A stretch of 64,000 nucleotides of DNA from CAVXHQ01 sp963789535 (GCA_963789535.1 CAWBKU010000004.1:124001-188000), one strand, 5' to 3'. Numbered from the stretch's first letter, positions 35,063-43,642 are shown. Made by a program: numbers and translations. The notes: a model not told the origin generated them from the sequence alone.

Positions 35063-35629
35063 CTAGGGAACGATCACCCCGGCCTCGGTCACGATCAGGT
35101 CGAGCGGCTGGTCGGTGGAGTCGAGCGGCAGGTCGGCATCCTCCTGCGCGGCGAAGGCATAGCCGATGGCGACGGTCGGGCGCGCGGCGCGCAGCAGCGC
35201 CAGCGTCCGGTCGTAGAAGCCGCCGCCGTAGCCGAGCCTGCCGCCCGAACGGCTGAACGCGACGAGCGGCACGATCAGCACCTCGGGGATGAGCCAGTCG
35301 CCGATTTCGGGCACCGAGGCGCCGAACGGGCCGGGCACCATGACGCACCCCGGCGTCCAGGCGCGGAACCGAAGCGGTTGCCCCTTGGCGACGATCACCG
35401 GCACGCAGACGGGGCCGTGCGCTGCGGCAGTGGACATCGCGGGCAAGGGGTCGATCTCGGTCCGCATCGGCATATAGCCCGAGAGGGCACGGCCCCGGTA
35501 GGGGGCGAGGGCCTGCGCCAGATGCGCCGCCCCGGCGCCGCGGCACACCGCATGGGCCGCGGCGCGGCGGGCGAACGCCGCCTCGCGCGCCGCGGCCTTG
35601 GCGGCGACGAGCGGATCCCGCCCGCTCAT
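35063..35629 (-). CDS. 5-formyltetrahydrofolate cyclo-ligase
   Basis: ATP-dependent conversion of 5-formyl-THF to 5,10-methenyl-THF, returning the stored folate to one-carbon metabolism. 188 residues, usual size. 'SGYMPMRTEIDP' (substrate-binding region) and the C-terminal 'GGRLGYGGGFYDRTLALLR' phosphate/ATP loop are diagnostic; 'IGYAFAAQED' near the end replaces the usual 'GxAFxxQ'. The ATG overlaps the mgtE stop by four bases. Linkage to mgtE and the YmdB-like gene is conserved in this family as far as I recall. Confidence 0.92.
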   Translation of the reverse strand: MSGRDPLVAAKAAAREAAFARRAAAHAVCRGAGAAHLAQALAPYRGRALSGYMPMRTEIDPLPAMSTAAAHGPVCVPVIVAKGQPLRFRAWTPGCVMVPGPFGASVPEIGDWLIPEVLIVPLVAFSRSGGRLGYGGGFYDRTLALLRAARPTVAIGYAFAAQEDADLPLDSTDQPLDLIVTEAGVIVP

Positions 35630-37017
35630 AGCAATATCGCCGCCGCGAGGCCGAGGAACGCGAAGAACCCGACGACGTCCGTGACCGTAGTGACGAAGGC
35701 CCCCGAGGCCAGCGCCGGGTCGACGCCGAACCGGTCGAGCACCACCGGGATGGCGATCCCGGCAAGGCCCGCGATCACCAGATTGATGACCATCGCCGCC
35801 GCGATCACCACGCCGAGCATCGGCGAGCCGAACCACAGCAGCCCGACGAGGCCCATCACGACCGCGAAGACCAGGCCGTTGATCGCCCCCACCGCGACCT
35901 CGCGCCGGATCACCCGCAACAGGTTCGATGTCGACAGATCCCGCGTCGCGATGGCGCGCACCGCCACGGTCAGCGATTGCGTCCCCGCATTGCCGCCCAT
36001 CGACGCCACGATCGGCATCAGCACGGCAAGCGCCACATAGCCCGCGATCGTCGCCTCGAACATCGAGATGACGCCGGACGCCAGAATCGCGGTGACGAGG
36101 TTCACCGCGAGCCAGGGAAAGCGTTGCCGCGTCGTCTCGATCACCGAGTCCGAGAGTTCGGATTCCGAGCCGACGCCGGCGAGGCGCAGGATATCCTCGT
36201 CGTGCTCGTCGTCGAGCACCTCCATCGCGTCGTCGATGGTGATGACACCGACGAGGCGGTCGTCGTCGTCGACCACGGGGGCGGAAATCAGGTGATACTG
36301 GTTGAACGCATAGGCGACGGCCCCCTGCTCGTCCTCGACGTGGAAGGTGCGGAAACTCTCTTCGGCGATGTCGGTCAGCCGCACGTCGCGGCGCGAGGAG
36401 AGGAGCCGCCCGAGGGTGACATAGGCCTGCGGCTTGCCGCGCGGGTCGATCAGGACGATGTGGTAGAACTGGTCCGGCAGGTCGATGTCCGAGCGCAGGT
36501 GGTCGATGGTCTCGCCCACGGTCCAGTGGGTCGGCGCGCGCACCACCTCGACCTGCATGAGGCGGCCGGCGGAATATTCGGGATAGGCCAGCGCCTTTTC
36601 CACCGCCGCCCGCTCGCCGGGGTCGAGCGAGGTGAGCACCGCCTCCTTCTGCGCGTCGTCGAGATCCTCGACGAGGTCGACGACGTCGTCGCTCTCGAGG
36701 CTGCGCATCGCGAGGGCGAGGGCGGCGGGGTCGAGCGACTGGATGATCTCTTCGCGCAGGTTGTCGTCGAGTTCGGCGAGGATGTCGCCGTCGATCCCCC
36801 CGGTCCAGAGCGCCAGCAACGCCCGCCGGTCGCGGCTGTCGATCTGTTCGAGCAGGTCGGCGACGTCGGCGGCGTGCAGCGGATCGAGCAGGGCCGCGAG
36901 GGCGGCACCGTCCGCCGCCTCGACCGCGTCGAGCACGTCGTCGAAGAGCCGTGCGGGCAACGAGAAGTCGTCGTCGTCCTCGTCGTCCGGCTCGGGGGTA
37001 GCGGTCTCGTCGGTCAT
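35626..37017 (-). CDS. mgtE: Magnesium transporter MgtE
   Basis: Mg2+ channel/transporter, 463 residues. Domain order: acidic N-terminal superhelical domain (residues about 20-150, 'LLDPLHAADVADLLEQ' repeats), a CBS pair (about 150-280, 'VGVITIDDAMEVLDDEHDEDILRLAGV'), and a five-helix membrane domain from about 300 onward with 'GGNAGTQSLTVAVRAIATRDL' and the pore-lining 'PVVLDRFGVDPALASGAFVTTVTDVVGF' (split). The acidic CBS/N domains sense cytosolic Mg2+. First gene of the run mgtE-cyclo-ligase-YmdB-DMT-SLC13. No Mg2+ riboswitch was recognised in the 215 bases upstream. Confidence 0.95.
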   Translation of the reverse strand: MTDETATPEPDDEDDDDFSLPARLFDDVLDAVEAADGAALAALLDPLHAADVADLLEQIDSRDRRALLALWTGGIDGDILAELDDNLREEIIQSLDPAALALAMRSLESDDVVDLVEDLDDAQKEAVLTSLDPGERAAVEKALAYPEYSAGRLMQVEVVRAPTHWTVGETIDHLRSDIDLPDQFYHIVLIDPRGKPQAYVTLGRLLSSRRDVRLTDIAEESFRTFHVEDEQGAVAYAFNQYHLISAPVVDDDDRLVGVITIDDAMEVLDDEHDEDILRLAGVGSESELSDSVIETTRQRFPWLAVNLVTAILASGVISMFEATIAGYVALAVLMPIVASMGGNAGTQSLTVAVRAIATRDLSTSNLLRVIRREVAVGAINGLVFAVVMGLVGLLWFGSPMLGVVIAAAMVINLVIAGLAGIAIPVVLDRFGVDPALASGAFVTTVTDVVGFFAFLGLAAAILL

Positions 37018-37166
37018 CTGGGGTCGGTGGTCCTGAAGCGAGGGAGGGGAACGCGCGGCACCCGGACCATATCCGATCGCCGCGGCGCGGCAACCGCGAA
37101 GGCGGCCGCCGACCGTGGCGCACTACCCGGCCGCGAACGTGGCGGAACCTATTGCACGTCGATCCA

Positions 37167-37177
37167 TTGTGTATCAA
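37167..37177. promoter_or_regulatory. Inverted repeat upstream of guaD
   Basis: TTGTGTATCAA, with TTG/CAA arms, in the AT-richer part of the mgtE-guaD intergenic region, 56 bases before the guaD start. It resembles operators of GntR-type regulators, but no regulator gene is adjacent, so this is only a candidate. Confidence 0.3.
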
Positions 37178-37232
37178 TTGGGCGTCGGACCTCCTGCCGT
37201 CGACCGTTCATGTTCCCTGCTTGTGACCTGTA

Positions 37233-38543
37233 ATGACCCCGCGCCTCCTCCTCGGCCAGACGCTTTCCTTTTCCGGCGACCCCTTCACTGCCACCGATCC
37301 GGCCCATCTCGCGACCCTTGCGCATCACGAGCGGCAGGGGGCGGTCCTGATCGAGGGGGGGGCTATCGCGGCGACGGGGACGGCGGATGCGCTGCGCGCG
37401 GCGCATCCCGGCGTGCCGGTCACGGACTACGGCGTGTCACTGATCTGCGCCGGTTTCGTCGACGCGCACATGCACTATCCGCAGACCGCGATCGTGGCGT
37501 CCTGGGGCAAGCGGCTGATCGACTGGCTGAACGCCTATACCTTTCCCGAGGAAATCCGGCTGGCCGATCCGGCCTATGCGGACCACATCGCGGGCCGGGC
37601 CCTCGACCTCTGCCTCGACCACGGCACGACCACCGTCGCCTCGTTCTGCACGATCCATCCGCACAGCGTGGACGCATTGTTTCAGGCGGCGGCGCTGCGC
37701 GGGATGGCGGTCGTGGGCGGCAAGACCTGCATGGACCGCAATGCACCCGACGCCCTGCGCGACAGTGCGCAATCGGCCTACGACGACAGCAAGGCGCTGC
37801 TGAACCGCTGGCACGGGGTCGGGCGCGCCCTCTATGCGATCACGCCGCGGTTCACGCCGACGTCGACGCGCGAACAGTTGCACGCCCTCGGCGCGCTCTG
37901 GTCGGAATACCCCGACTGCCTGATGCAGACGCATCTGAGCGAGCAGGTCGACGAGATCGCCTGGGTGGCGGCGCTGCATCCGCAGGCGCGCGATTACCTC
38001 GATACCTACGAGGCCGCCGATCTGCTGGGGCCGCGCGGCATCTATGGCCACGCCATCCACCTCGCGGCGCGCGAGCGCGACCGTCTGCGCGAGGTCGGCG
38101 CGGGGCTGGCGCATTGCCCGACCTCGAACACCTTCATCGGCTCGGGGATCTTCGATCTGGCGGGCCTCAAGGCCGAGGGCCAGCGGATCGGCATCGCCAC
38201 CGACGTGGGCGGCGGCTCCTCGTTCTCGATGCTGCGCACGATGGCCGCGACCTACGAGCTGTCGCAACTGAACGGAACGGCAATCCATCCTGCGGCGCTG
38301 ATGTGGCTCGCGACCGAAGGCGGCGCGCAGGTTCTGCACCAGCAGGGGCGGATCGGACGGCTGGGACCAGGGGCGGCGGCGGACCTCGTGGTCCTCGACC
38401 TCGCCTCGACGCCCGCCATCGCGCAGGCGGCCGCGCGCGCAGACGACCTCTGGGGCGCGCTGTTCCCGACGATCATGATGGGCGACGACCGCGCGGTGCG
38501 CGCCACCTGGGTCGGCGGGCGGGAGAGGCCGAAGGCGGCCTGA
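37233..38543 (+). CDS. guaD: Guanine deaminase
   Basis: Zn-dependent amidohydrolase that turns guanine into xanthine and ammonia. 436 residues, as expected. Metal ligands: 'GFVDAHMHYPQT' (HxH), 'MQTHLSEQVDE' (His), 'YGHAIHLAARE' (His) and 'ATDVGGGSSFSMLRTM' (Asp); 'HCPTSNTFIGSGIF' is the guanine-deaminase-specific segment. Monocistronic on the plus strand, divergent from mgtE and convergent with the CAP-domain gene. A second purine deaminase lies 1 kb downstream on the opposite strand. Confidence 0.94.
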   Translation: MTPRLLLGQTLSFSGDPFTATDPAHLATLAHHERQGAVLIEGGAIAATGTADALRAAHPGVPVTDYGVSLICAGFVDAHMHYPQTAIVASWGKRLIDWLNAYTFPEEIRLADPAYADHIAGRALDLCLDHGTTTVASFCTIHPHSVDALFQAAALRGMAVVGGKTCMDRNAPDALRDSAQSAYDDSKALLNRWHGVGRALYAITPRFTPTSTREQLHALGALWSEYPDCLMQTHLSEQVDEIAWVAALHPQARDYLDTYEAADLLGPRGIYGHAIHLAARERDRLREVGAGLAHCPTSNTFIGSGIFDLAGLKAEGQRIGIATDVGGGSSFSMLRTMAATYELSQLNGTAIHPAALMWLATEGGAQVLHQQGRIGRLGPGAAADLVVLDLASTPAIAQAAARADDLWGALFPTIMMGDDRAVRATWVGGRERPKAA

Positions 38544-38559
38544 TACCGTCCTCGCCGCC

Positions 38560-39114
38560 TCAGGAGTCCGACCCCGCCTCACTGTCGAACTCGGACCCCA
38601 GAAGCAGCACCCATGTCGTGTCCTCGCGACCGACGCCGAATTCCTCGGCCCGCACATCGAGCATGTTTTCGACATGGCCGGGCGAGGCCATCCAGGCGTC
38701 GATCACGGCGTCTTCGTCGTTGAACCCGCGGGCGATGTTCTCGGCGATGTATCGGTAGTCATAGCCACCCGCCAGCGCCCGGTCGCCCGCCGTGCCGCCG
38801 GTCCGGTCGAGGTGGGCGAAGTAATTGTTGGCCACCTGATCCTCGGCATGGCCCTGGGCGATCTGGTTCAACGTCGCGTTTTCCGTCACCGCACCGACGC
38901 CGGCGTCCAGACGGATGTCGTTCAGGCGCAGGCCGAAGGTGACATATCCCGGTGCGCCATCGGACGCGCCCGCGATATCGTCGAAGGTATCGCGCACGGC
39001 GGACGGCGTGCCCTCCTCGAACGAGGACAGGACGTCGATGCCGCCGCCGCCGCCGCCGCCGCTGCTGCCGCAGGCGGCAAGCAGTCCGCAGGCGAGCGAG
39101 AGTGTGTAACGCAT
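38560..39114 (-). CDS. CAP (SCP/PR1)-domain lipoprotein
   Basis: 184 residues. Lipoprotein signal 'MRYTLSLACGLLAACGSSGGGGGGG' region with lipobox LAAC and a poly-Gly linker, then a CAP domain: 'LRLNDIRLDAGVGAVTENATLNQIAQGHAEDQVANNYFAHLDRTGG' (split) includes the helix-1 and 'NNYFAH' blocks; 'YIAENIARGF' and 'VIDAWMASPGHVENMLD' contain the conserved Glu and His of the CAP cavity. Probably anchored in a membrane and exposed to the periplasm or surface. Role unknown; bacterial CAP proteins bind lipids or act at the envelope. Start chosen at the ATG before the signal peptide. Confidence 0.88.
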   Translation of the reverse strand: MRYTLSLACGLLAACGSSGGGGGGGIDVLSSFEEGTPSAVRDTFDDIAGASDGAPGYVTFGLRLNDIRLDAGVGAVTENATLNQIAQGHAEDQVANNYFAHLDRTGGTAGDRALAGGYDYRYIAENIARGFNDEDAVIDAWMASPGHVENMLDVRAEEFGVGREDTTWVLLLGSEFDSEAGSDS

Positions 39115-39455
39115 GCTGCGTGTCCCTTGCGTATCGGCCCCCACCGATGTCTCCCTCTCTGGGCGGGAAATCGGTCGCGAGCGGGGCAGCGGGCGCCTCA
39201 TGAGCGTCACATTTTCGGCGCGGACACGGCGCCCGGAAATGCCGCTCGGGGACGGAACCGGGCGGCGGCGCCTCGCTCTGCCCGTCGCCTTTCCCGGTTA
39301 AAGAGATTTAAAGTCAATGGAATACGGCGCAATCCCCGCCGCGATGCCGCGGGCCGGCGACAGGCGCCGTTCGGGTGCGGCGGGGCGCCCGGACCGCTGC
39401 CCCGATCGACGATCCCGCCGTCGGCAACAGATTGTTTCCGCGCCGCACGAGGGCC
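39115..39455. other. 341-base intergenic region upstream of the CAP gene
   Basis: Lies between the stop of the 8-oxoguanine deaminase gene and the CAP lipoprotein start, both on the minus strand, so it holds the CAP promoter. The one AT-rich patch is at 39298-39317 (TTAAAGAGATTTAAA then GTCAA); on the minus strand this reads TTGACT followed by a TTTAAA stretch, a candidate -35 region, but no good -10 follows at the right distance. No gene seen. Confidence 0.4.
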
Positions 39456-40796
39456 TCAGCCCATCAGCCTCTCGGCCAGGGCCCGCTGCCGGGACAGCGC
39501 GCGCGGCAGATCGAACGACACGATGCGCCCGCCCGTCACGATGCGGCGCCCCTCGACGACGAGGTCGCGCACCCGGCTCGGTCCCGCAAGCAACAGGGCC
39601 GCCGGATCCCAGCTTCCGGCCGACGCGACGCCCTCCATGTCCCAGACCGCGATATCGGCGCGGTAGCCGGGGGCGATCCGGCCGCAATCGTCGCGGCCGA
39701 GCACCTCGGCCCCGCCGCGCGTGGCGATCCACAGGGCCTCGCGCGCCGACATCGCGTCCGCACCCTGCATCACACGCTGCAACAGCATCGCCTGACGTGC
39801 CTCGGCCACCAGATTGCCGATGTCGTTCGAGGCCGATCCATCGACGCCGAGGCCCACCCGCACGCCCGCGTCACGCATCGCCCGCACCGGGGCCACGCCG
39901 GACCCGAGGCGGCAGTTCGAGCAGGGGCAATGCGCCACCCCGGTGCGGCTGCGGGCAAAGAGCGCGATCTCGCCTGCGTCGAGTTTCACGCAATGGGCGT
40001 GCCAGACATCCGGCCCGGTCCAGCCGAGGCTTTCGGCGTAGTCCCCGGGCCGGCAGCCGAATCTGGCGAGCGAATAGGCCACGTCCTCGTCGTTCTCGGC
40101 CAGATGGGTGTGCAGCATCACCCCCTTGTCCCGCGCGAGCAGGGCGGCGTCGCGCATCAACTCGCGGCTGACCGAAAACGGCGAACAGGGGGCCACGCCG
40201 ACGCGGCACATGCTGCCCGGCGCGGCGTCGTGAAAGGCGTCGATGACGCGGATACAGTCGTTCAGGATCGCCGCCTCGCGCTCGACGAGGCTGTCGGGCG
40301 GCAGGCCGCCGTCGCTTTGCCCGATGCTCATCGCGCCGCGCGTCGGGTGGAACCGCAGGCCGACCTCGCGGGCGGCGGCGATGGTGTCGTCGAGGCGGGC
40401 GCCGTTCGGGAAGAGGTAGAGGTGATCGGATGTCAGCGTGCAGCCCGACAGCGCCAGTTCCGCGAGGCCCACCTGCGCAGAGACGAACATCTCCTCGGGG
40501 CCGAACCGCGCCCAGATCGGATAGAGCACCTGCAACCAGCCGAAGAGCAGCGCGTCCTGTGCGGCGGGCACCGCCCGGGTCAGCGTCTGATAGAGGTGGT
40601 GGTGCGTGTTCACGAGGCCGGGGGTGACGAGGCAGCCGGTGGCATCGAGCACCTCGTGCGGCGCCCCGGGCGCGAGGTTCCGGCCCACCGCGACGATCGC
40701 CCCGCCGTCGATGAGGATATCGGGCGCCTCGTGGTCGGGCGCATCGTCCTGCATCGTCAGGACCGCCCGCGCGCCCCGGACGAGGACCGGTTTCAT
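39456..40796 (-). CDS. 8-oxoguanine deaminase
   Basis: Zn amidohydrolase of the TRZ/ATZ group. 446 residues; motifs 'PGLVNTHHHLYQTLTRAVP' (HxH), 'HTHLAENDEDV', 'WHAHCVKLDAGE' and 'GLGVDGSASNDIGNL' match the subfamily shown to deaminate 8-oxoguanine to uric acid, including the extended 'LVNTHHHLYQTLTR' block. It could salvage or detoxify oxidised guanine. The ATG overlaps the stop of hisN by four bases. Alternative: another TRZ/ATZ deaminase (for example hydroxydechloroatrazine ethylaminohydrolase-like annotation), but the 8-oxoguanine group fits best. Confidence 0.9.
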   Translation of the reverse strand: MKPVLVRGARAVLTMQDDAPDHEAPDILIDGGAIVAVGRNLAPGAPHEVLDATGCLVTPGLVNTHHHLYQTLTRAVPAAQDALLFGWLQVLYPIWARFGPEEMFVSAQVGLAELALSGCTLTSDHLYLFPNGARLDDTIAAAREVGLRFHPTRGAMSIGQSDGGLPPDSLVEREAAILNDCIRVIDAFHDAAPGSMCRVGVAPCSPFSVSRELMRDAALLARDKGVMLHTHLAENDEDVAYSLARFGCRPGDYAESLGWTGPDVWHAHCVKLDAGEIALFARSRTGVAHCPCSNCRLGSGVAPVRAMRDAGVRVGLGVDGSASNDIGNLVAEARQAMLLQRVMQGADAMSAREALWIATRGGAEVLGRDDCGRIAPGYRADIAVWDMEGVASAGSWDPAALLLAGPSRVRDLVVEGRRIVTGGRIVSFDLPRALSRQRALAERLMG

Positions 40797-41635
40797 GCGG
40801 TGGCGGTGAGCAGCGCAAGCGCATGGCGGTGCAGCACCGCGCTCGCCGCCGCGAGCACCTGACCGCCCGCATGCACCGGCCCGCCCTGCCAGTCGGTGAC
40901 GATGCCGCCCGCCGCCTCGATCACCGCGATCGGCGCCTGCACGTCATAGGCCTGCAATCCGGCCTCGATCACCAGATCGACCTGACCGGCGGCGAGCAGC
41001 GCGTAGCCATAGCAATCCATGCCGTAACGGGTCAGCCGCACCTGCGATGCGACCCGCCGGAAGGCGGCGCCTTCCTCGGCGGTGCCGACCTCGGGGAAGG
41101 TGGTGAGGAGTTTGGCGGCGGCCAGCGATGCAGCGGGGCGCACCGCCAGCGGCGCGGTGCCCAGCGGCCCGGTCGTCTGCGACTGCCCGAAGCCGCCCGA
41201 AAACCGCTCGCCGATATAGGGCTGGTCGATGATGCCATAGAGCGGCCCGTCCGCGTCGGCGACCGAGATCAGGACGCCCCAGCTCGGCGTGCCGCAGATA
41301 TAGCCCCGCGTGCCATCGATCGGGTCGAGCACCCAGGTCAGCCCCGTGGTGCCGGAGGCGGCGCCGAATTCCTCGCCGAGGATCGCGTCGTCGGGGCGGG
41401 CCCGCGCCAGATGTGCCCGCATCGCCGCCTCCGCGGCGCGGTCGGCCACCGTTACCGGATCGAAGCCCTGCCCCGCCAGCTTGTTGTCGATGTCGAGGGG
41501 CCGGCGGAAATGGCGCAGCGTCTCGGGCCGGGCGATGTCGGCGAGGGCGTGTGCCGTCCCGATCAGCGCAGCTTGCAGCTCAGGCGAGAGCCCCCCGGAC
41601 CGACCACCCTGCCTGCTCTGTCCGTTCCGTATCAT
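40793..41635 (-). CDS. hisN: Inositol monophosphatase family protein, probable histidinol-phosphatase
   Basis: 280-residue Mg2+-dependent phosphatase. IMPase motifs: 'DPVTVADRAAE', 'GEEFG', 'WVLDPIDGTRGYICG' (metal site) and 'QAYDVQAPIAVIEAAGGIVTDWQGGP' (second signature). The RGYICG variant after DPIDGT is typical of the alphaproteobacterial HisN-type histidinol-phosphatases, which complete histidine biosynthesis where a HisB phosphatase is absent. The first 20 residues are polar and may not all be translated. It is immediately upstream of the deaminase gene with a four-base overlap. Confidence 0.85.
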   Translation of the reverse strand: MIRNGQSRQGGRSGGLSPELQAALIGTAHALADIARPETLRHFRRPLDIDNKLAGQGFDPVTVADRAAEAAMRAHLARARPDDAILGEEFGAASGTTGLTWVLDPIDGTRGYICGTPSWGVLISVADADGPLYGIIDQPYIGERFSGGFGQSQTTGPLGTAPLAVRPAASLAAAKLLTTFPEVGTAEEGAAFRRVASQVRLTRYGMDCYGYALLAAGQVDLVIEAGLQAYDVQAPIAVIEAAGGIVTDWQGGPVHAGGQVLAAASAVLHRHALALLTATA

Positions 41636-41722
41636 CGACCGCCCCCGTCGCGCCCGCAGCGCCGTCCCGTCTGGCTAGGGCCAATCCGGGCGGGGGGCAA
41701 GGCGGCGGTGGCGCCGCCGCGT

Positions 41723-42145
41723 TCAGGGGGCGCTCTGGCTCGCCGTCATTTGCGACGGGCTGCGCTCGGTCGCGGTATCACCAGCCGAATGGCTCAGTGC
41801 GCGGGCGAGGTCGAACAGACGGCGGCGCTGCATCTCGGGAATGGCATGATAGGCGCGCAGCAGTTCCACCGCCTCCTTTTCCGACAGGAGGTCGTCACGG
41901 GCGGTGGCAAGCGGACACGACACGGCGTCTTCCTGACCATCGAAGAAGAATTCGACCGGCGCGTCCAGGGCGGCGGCGATGTCCCACAGCCGCGAGGCGG
42001 AGACGCGGTTGGCCCCGGTCTCGTATTTCTGGATCTGCTGGAACTTGATGCCGACCTTCTCGGCCAGTTGCTGTTGCGTCGTGCCGGTCGCCCAGCGGCG
42101 TTGACGGATCTTCTTGCCCACATGGACGTCGACGGGGTGACTCAT
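41723..42145 (-). CDS. XRE-family helix-turn-helix regulator
   Basis: 140 residues. HTH_3 domain at about residues 10-65: 'GKKIRQRRWATGTTQQQLAEKVGIKFQQIQKYETGANRVSASRLWDIAAAL' (split). The following 'APVEFFFDG' and the C-terminal helical region with 'LLRAYHAIPEMQRRRLFDLARAL' are typical of the alphaproteobacterial Cro/CI regulators related to SinR/PopR-like proteins. No ligand domain is visible. Its own upstream region (42146-42353) holds overlapping inverted repeats that may be its operator. Confidence 0.9.
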   Translation of the reverse strand: MSHPVDVHVGKKIRQRRWATGTTQQQLAEKVGIKFQQIQKYETGANRVSASRLWDIAAALDAPVEFFFDGQEDAVSCPLATARDDLLSEKEAVELLRAYHAIPEMQRRRLFDLARALSHSAGDTATERSPSQMTASQSAP

Positions 42146-42290
42146 GGCGTATTCCCTATTGGACCGGGCCTGCGGCGCATCCGATACCGCGCCCGGCCTT
42201 CGACAGAGGCGGCCCTTCTGAACCGCCGCCTGCCCGTTGCTCGGTTCCGGCACGCGATTTCCACCGCCGGACGATGCCGGTGTTAGACAC

Positions 42291-42328
42291 GTCAGGGTTG
42301 CACATGTCACCCTGACCTTTTGGTCAGG
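42291..42328. promoter_or_regulatory. Overlapping inverted repeats between LysR and XRE genes
   Basis: GTCAGGGT at 42291-42298 pairs with ACCCTGAC at 42309-42316; the second arm is shared with CCTGACC (42311-42317), which pairs across TTTT with GGTCAGG (42322-42328). The middle arm can therefore join either outer arm. The element sits 26 bases after the LysR stop and about 145 bases before the XRE start. It could terminate the LysR transcript, act as an operator, or both. Confidence 0.6.
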
Positions 42329-42353
42329 TTCCGCCACCGGATGCGGCGCGCAA

Positions 42354-43298
42354 TCAGGCGCCGGAGGATACGGGACAGGGCACCCCGGCGGCCACGGCAG
42401 GCGGGACGGACGTCGGGACCACCGTGGCCCCCGGACGCGGCACCGGCGGCACGCGGAACGCCGCGCGCAAGAGGTCCGCAAGTTCGTCGACCACCGGACC
42501 CACGCTGTGGCGCCCGGTATAGAGGTTGATCCGCGAGGTGCCGAGTTCGGGCAGCGCCCCGCCATGCGCGACCGCCACGCAAGGTGCGGGCAAGGTGCCG
42601 TCGAGCATTGCGTGGACCGCGAGGTCGGCACTCACCGCCGCCTCGACCGAGCGGGTCGAATTGCTCTCGACGGCCATCGTCCAGGGCACGCCGGCGCGGT
42701 CGAGCGCCTTGTGCACCGCGGCGCGGAAGATGCATTCGTTCTCGAACGCGAGCGGCAGCGGGCGGCGCCGCCACGCCTCGCCGTCGGGGGCGCCCATCCA
42801 CACCAGATCCCTCGTCGCCACGGTCTCGCCACCCGGTCCGACCCCGGTTTCGGTGGTGAGCATGAGGTCGATCGCACCCTTCTCGAAATCCTCCATCAGC
42901 GCCTTGGTGAACGAGGAGACGAGGTTGACGCGGACCCTCGGACAGGCGGCGGCGAATCGGCGCAGCACCGGCGGGATCGCCGGGGACACGATGTCGTGCG
43001 GCACCCCCAGCGTGATCTCGCCTTCGTAATCCGAGGCGGTCATCCGCCCGCAGGCCTCGTCGTTCAGCGCCACGATGCGGCGCGCATAGCTCAGCAGTTG
43101 CTCGCCCGTGGCGGTCAGTGCCACACCGCGCCCCGTCCGGTCGAGCAGCGTCACGTCGAGGCTCTCCTCCAGCCGCTTGATCTGCATCGACACCGCCGAT
43201 TGCGTGAGGTTGAGAAAGCCCGCCGCCCGCGTCACACCGCCGGTCTCGGCGACGGCGAGGAAGGAGCGCAGGGAGGTCATGTCGAGGTTGCGCGGCAT
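42354..43298 (-). CDS. LysR-family transcriptional regulator
   Basis: 314 residues. The N-terminal winged HTH is textbook: 'SLRSFLAVAETGGVTRAAGFLNLTQSAVSMQIKRLEESLDVTLLDRTGRGVALTATGEQLL' (residues 9-69, quoted in parts: SAVSMQIKRLE is the recognition helix). The rest is the periplasmic-binding-like effector domain with 'FEKGAIDLMLTTE'. AGGAG lies seven bases before the ATG. It is divergent from a DUF1127 gene across 119 bases, the common arrangement for LysR regulators and their targets; effector unknown. Confidence 0.92.
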   Translation of the reverse strand: MPRNLDMTSLRSFLAVAETGGVTRAAGFLNLTQSAVSMQIKRLEESLDVTLLDRTGRGVALTATGEQLLSYARRIVALNDEACGRMTASDYEGEITLGVPHDIVSPAIPPVLRRFAAACPRVRVNLVSSFTKALMEDFEKGAIDLMLTTETGVGPGGETVATRDLVWMGAPDGEAWRRRPLPLAFENECIFRAAVHKALDRAGVPWTMAVESNSTRSVEAAVSADLAVHAMLDGTLPAPCVAVAHGGALPELGTSRINLYTGRHSVGPVVDELADLLRAAFRVPPVPRPGATVVPTSVPPAVAAGVPCPVSSGA

Positions 43299-43302
43299 AT
43301 CA

Positions 43303-43317
43303 ATACTCCTGATGTAT
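43303..43317. promoter_or_regulatory. Candidate LysR-type binding box
   Basis: ATAC-N7-GTAT (43303-43317) fits the T-N11-A half-site pattern of LysR regulators. It begins five bases upstream of the LysR ATG and covers its AGGAG ribosome-binding site, so binding would repress the regulator's own expression; it also lies about 100 bases from the divergent DUF1127 gene. Confidence 0.4.
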
Positions 43318-43417
43318 CATCGGACAAACATTCATTTTTACTTATGCTTCGGTCAGACCTAGATATCAAGCATCGAAATGAAACCCCACCGAATCATCAT
43401 CAGACCAGAGGCCCGCC

Positions 43418-43642
43418 ATGACCCATCCCACCGTTTCCTTCCTGTCGAACCTGTTCGACGCCGCCCCCCGTTCGCATCGCCCGAGCCTGCTCGACCGGCT
43501 TGCCCTGCGGCGTCAGCGCCGTCACCTCGGCGATCTCGAGCCGCACCTGCTCGCCGATATCGGCCTGAGCGACCGCGAGGCCGCCGGCGAGGCGGCGCGC
43601 CCGGTCTGGGACGTGCCGAAGGGCTGGCGGTCGGGCTGCTGA
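43418..43642 (+). CDS. DUF1127 mini-protein
   Basis: 74 residues, Arg-rich. The DUF1127 core 'LDRLALRRQRRHLGDLEPHLLADIGLSDREA' (split) is followed by the conserved 'ARPVWDVPKGW' tail. Small DUF1127 proteins in alphaproteobacteria are implicated in RNA turnover, phosphate/carbon balance and stress responses (for example CcaF1 in Rhodobacter), acting as RNA-binding proteins. An AGAGG ribosome-binding site precedes the ATG. Divergent from the LysR gene, which may control it. No CcsR-type sRNA array was found downstream. Confidence 0.88.
   Translation: MTHPTVSFLSNLFDAAPRSHRPSLLDRLALRRQRRHLGDLEPHLLADIGLSDREAAGEAARPVWDVPKGWRSGC

Noticed and set aside
37018..37232. Riboswitch (Mg2+ or purine type) upstream of mgtE or guaD
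   Set aside because: No conserved riboswitch core or matching helices were recognised; purine riboswitches are essentially a Firmicutes feature.
39298..39312. CtrA-type TTAA-N7-TTAA site upstream of the CAP gene
   Set aside because: The spacing is six bases, not seven, and the gene is not a typical CtrA target.
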